Source: Hyphomicrobiales bacterium (GTDB lineage Bacteria > Pseudomonadota > Alphaproteobacteria > Rhizobiales > Rhizobiaceae). From it: a stretch of DNA of 53,253 bases. The notes under the pieces were generated by a model. That model made no database searches. It was not told where the DNA came from and worked only from the letters and a program-made list of their open reading frames with translations. This document shows, piece by piece, positions 52,344-53,253 of the stretch. Numbering within the stretch: the stretch's first letter is position 1; each line of letters begins with the position of its first letter. Location: contig DUSC01000088.1 of the NCBI GenBank assembly GCA_012842935.1, forward strand, positions 1 to 53,253, given 5' to 3'. The translations under genes and the position numbers were made by a program.

Positions 52344-52361
52344 GCTAATCAAGATTGATCA
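52335..52361. promoter_or_regulatory. Repeat-rich divergent operator between the two citrate-synthase genes
   Basis: ATTGATCA occurs at 52335-52342 and 52354-52361, 19 bases apart. TTGAT (52336) and ATCAA (52348) also form an inverted repeat. The 66-base gap must carry both promoters, and these sites cover the first codons of the HTH protein, as expected for autoregulation. Confidence 0.5.
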
Positions 52362-52409
52362 CAATGCAAGCCGGTCTCATCCTTGTGCATTGCAACAAGG
52401 AGAACGATC

Positions 52410-53253
52410 ATGACCCTGCACCACGAGATCCGCACCGGCCTCGACGGCGTCGCCGCCGCGGCGACGGTGCTGTCCCATGTCGACGGCGAGCGCGGCGAAC
52501 TGGTTATCGCCGGCGAGCGCGTCGCCGACCTCGCCGGCCGCGTCCGCTTCGAGGCGGTTGCCGGTCGCCTGTGGGCGCTGGCGAAGGGGGCGACACCGGC
52601 CGAGGCGAGCGCCGCCGCGACCGGCGCGGAGAAGGCCGTCGGCGCCGCCCGGCGGCGTGCCTTCGCCCGCCTGCGCGGCGCGTTGGACCTGGCGAAGGAC
52701 CTCGAGCCGGTGGTGGCGATGCGCGCCGTCGTCGCCGCGTTGGTTCCCGAGGACGGGATCGATGACGAAGCGACGCTGACCGGCGGCTTCGGCGTCGCCG
52801 CCGCCGCCCTGCTGCGCCGCGCGCTGGGCGGGGAGCCGGTCGCACCCGACCCCGACCTGCCCCACGCCGCAGACCTGCTGCGGATGGCGCGCGGCGCCAC
52901 GCCCGAGGCGGCCGAGGCCGAGGCGCTCGACACCTATCTGGTGACGGCGATCGACCACGGCATGAACGCCTCGACCTTTGCCGGTCGCGTCGTCGCCTCG
53001 ACCGGCGCCGACCTGTTCATGGCCGCGACCGCGGCCTATTGCGCGCTGACCGGCCCGCTCCACGGCGGCGCGCCGGGGCCGGTGCTCGACATGCTCGACG
53101 CCATCGGCACGGGCGACAACATCGCGCCGTGGATCAGGGCGGCACTCGCCCGCGGCGAGCGGCTGATGGGCTTCGGCCACCGCATCTACAAGGTCCGCGA
53201 CCCGCGCGCCGACGTGCTGCGCGCGGCCGTGGCGCGGCTCGGTGGCCGCGGAG
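52410..53253 (+). CDS. Citrate synthase / 2-methylcitrate synthase-type enzyme (3' end cut by window)
   Basis: The open frame runs off the window (281 codons visible), so it is missing from the ORF track. It starts MTLHHEIRTGLDGVAAAATV, with AAGGAGAA just before the ATG. Citrate-synthase landmarks are DHGMNASTF (catalytic His), GPLHGGAPGPVL and MGFGHRIYKVRDPRAD. It condenses acetyl-CoA (or propionyl-CoA) with oxaloacetate. The short form and the lack of the N-terminal beta-domain of type II suggest a type I/short-chain enzyme. It diverges from the HTH-fused homologue, which probably regulates or assists it. Confidence 0.9.
   Translation, partial: MTLHHEIRTGLDGVAAAATVLSHVDGERGELVIAGERVADLAGRVRFEAVAGRLWALAKGATPAEASAAATGAEKAVGAARRRAFARLRGALDLAKDLEPVVAMRAVVAALVPEDGIDDEATLTGGFGVAAAALLRRALGGEPVAPDPDLPHAADLLRMARGATPEAAEAEALDTYLVTAIDHGMNASTFAGRVVASTGADLFMAATAAYCALTGPLHGGAPGPVLDMLDAIGTGDNIAPWIRAALARGERLMGFGHRIYKVRDPRADVLRAAVARLGGRG

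Overview
The window is GC-rich chromosomal DNA from an alphaproteobacterium, most likely a Hyphomicrobiales member of the Mesorhizobium/Phyllobacteriaceae type. This is inferred from codon use, from the order xerD - accA - YafK-like L,D-transpeptidase - tusA-like, and from the many catabolic operons and ABC/TonB systems. I saw no insertion sequence, prophage or CRISPR array.

Layout. (1) 1-6.7 kb is housekeeping: the xerD tail, accA, an L,D-transpeptidase lipoprotein, a TusA-like protein, a CobW GTPase plus D-Ala-D-Ala carboxypeptidase pair, an M20D amidohydrolase and tRNA-Arg(CCU). (2) 6.8-36.5 kb is a long catabolic region. An AraC regulator diverges from an SDR and a StyA/StyB-type two-component flavin monooxygenase. 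A dipeptide-type ABC transporter with a Tat-exported binding protein is co-directional with a CrtI/PYROXD2-like FAD oxidoreductase. Diverging from these is an operon of a cyclase-family hydrolase, a second FAD oxidoreductase, MarR, both subunits of an indolepyruvate-type 2-oxoacid:ferredoxin oxidoreductase and a 4HBT thioesterase. Converging on that is a minus-strand operon of a bifunctional 2-aminobenzoyl-CoA monooxygenase/reductase-like enzyme, SDR, MarR, crotonase, acyl-CoA dehydrogenase and a Rid protein. Upstream on the same strand lie MFS, DAO-like oxidoreductase, ALDH, fumarylpyruvate-hydrolase-like and zeta-GST genes. (3) 36.8-39.3 kb is exbB-exbD-tonB behind a Fur-like site. (4) 39.3-44.6 kb holds an L,D-transpeptidase, two tiny membrane ORFs, two divergent OmpR-type response regulators (one with a degenerate receiver), a hybrid histidine kinase and a hypothetical membrane protein. 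(5) 44.9-47.9 kb is a modE-modABC molybdate locus with a 10-bp-arm palindrome before modA. (6) 48.2-53.3 kb holds a small secreted protein behind a nested inverted-repeat array, a class-I glutamine amidotransferase, a Rieske oxygenase, and a citrate-synthase homologue fused to a DNA-binding domain that diverges from a truncated ordinary citrate synthase.

Main hypothesis (inference). Region 2 could encode a CoA-dependent route for indole/isatin-type compounds: StyAB plus SDR oxidise the indole ring to dioxindole; a FAD oxidoreductase makes isatin; the cyclase-family enzyme opens isatin to isatinate (2-aminophenylglyoxylate); IorAB oxidatively decarboxylates this 2-oxoacid directly to 2-aminobenzoyl-CoA; the bifunctional monooxygenase/reductase dearomatises it; and SDR, a BadI/MenB-like crotonase, acyl-CoA dehydrogenase and Rid protein complete beta-oxidation-like ring opening. 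No aminobenzoate-CoA ligase is visible in the window, which is what a direct 2-oxoacid-to-CoA-ester step would predict. The individual families are recognisable; the pathway assignment is not demonstrated by sequence alone.
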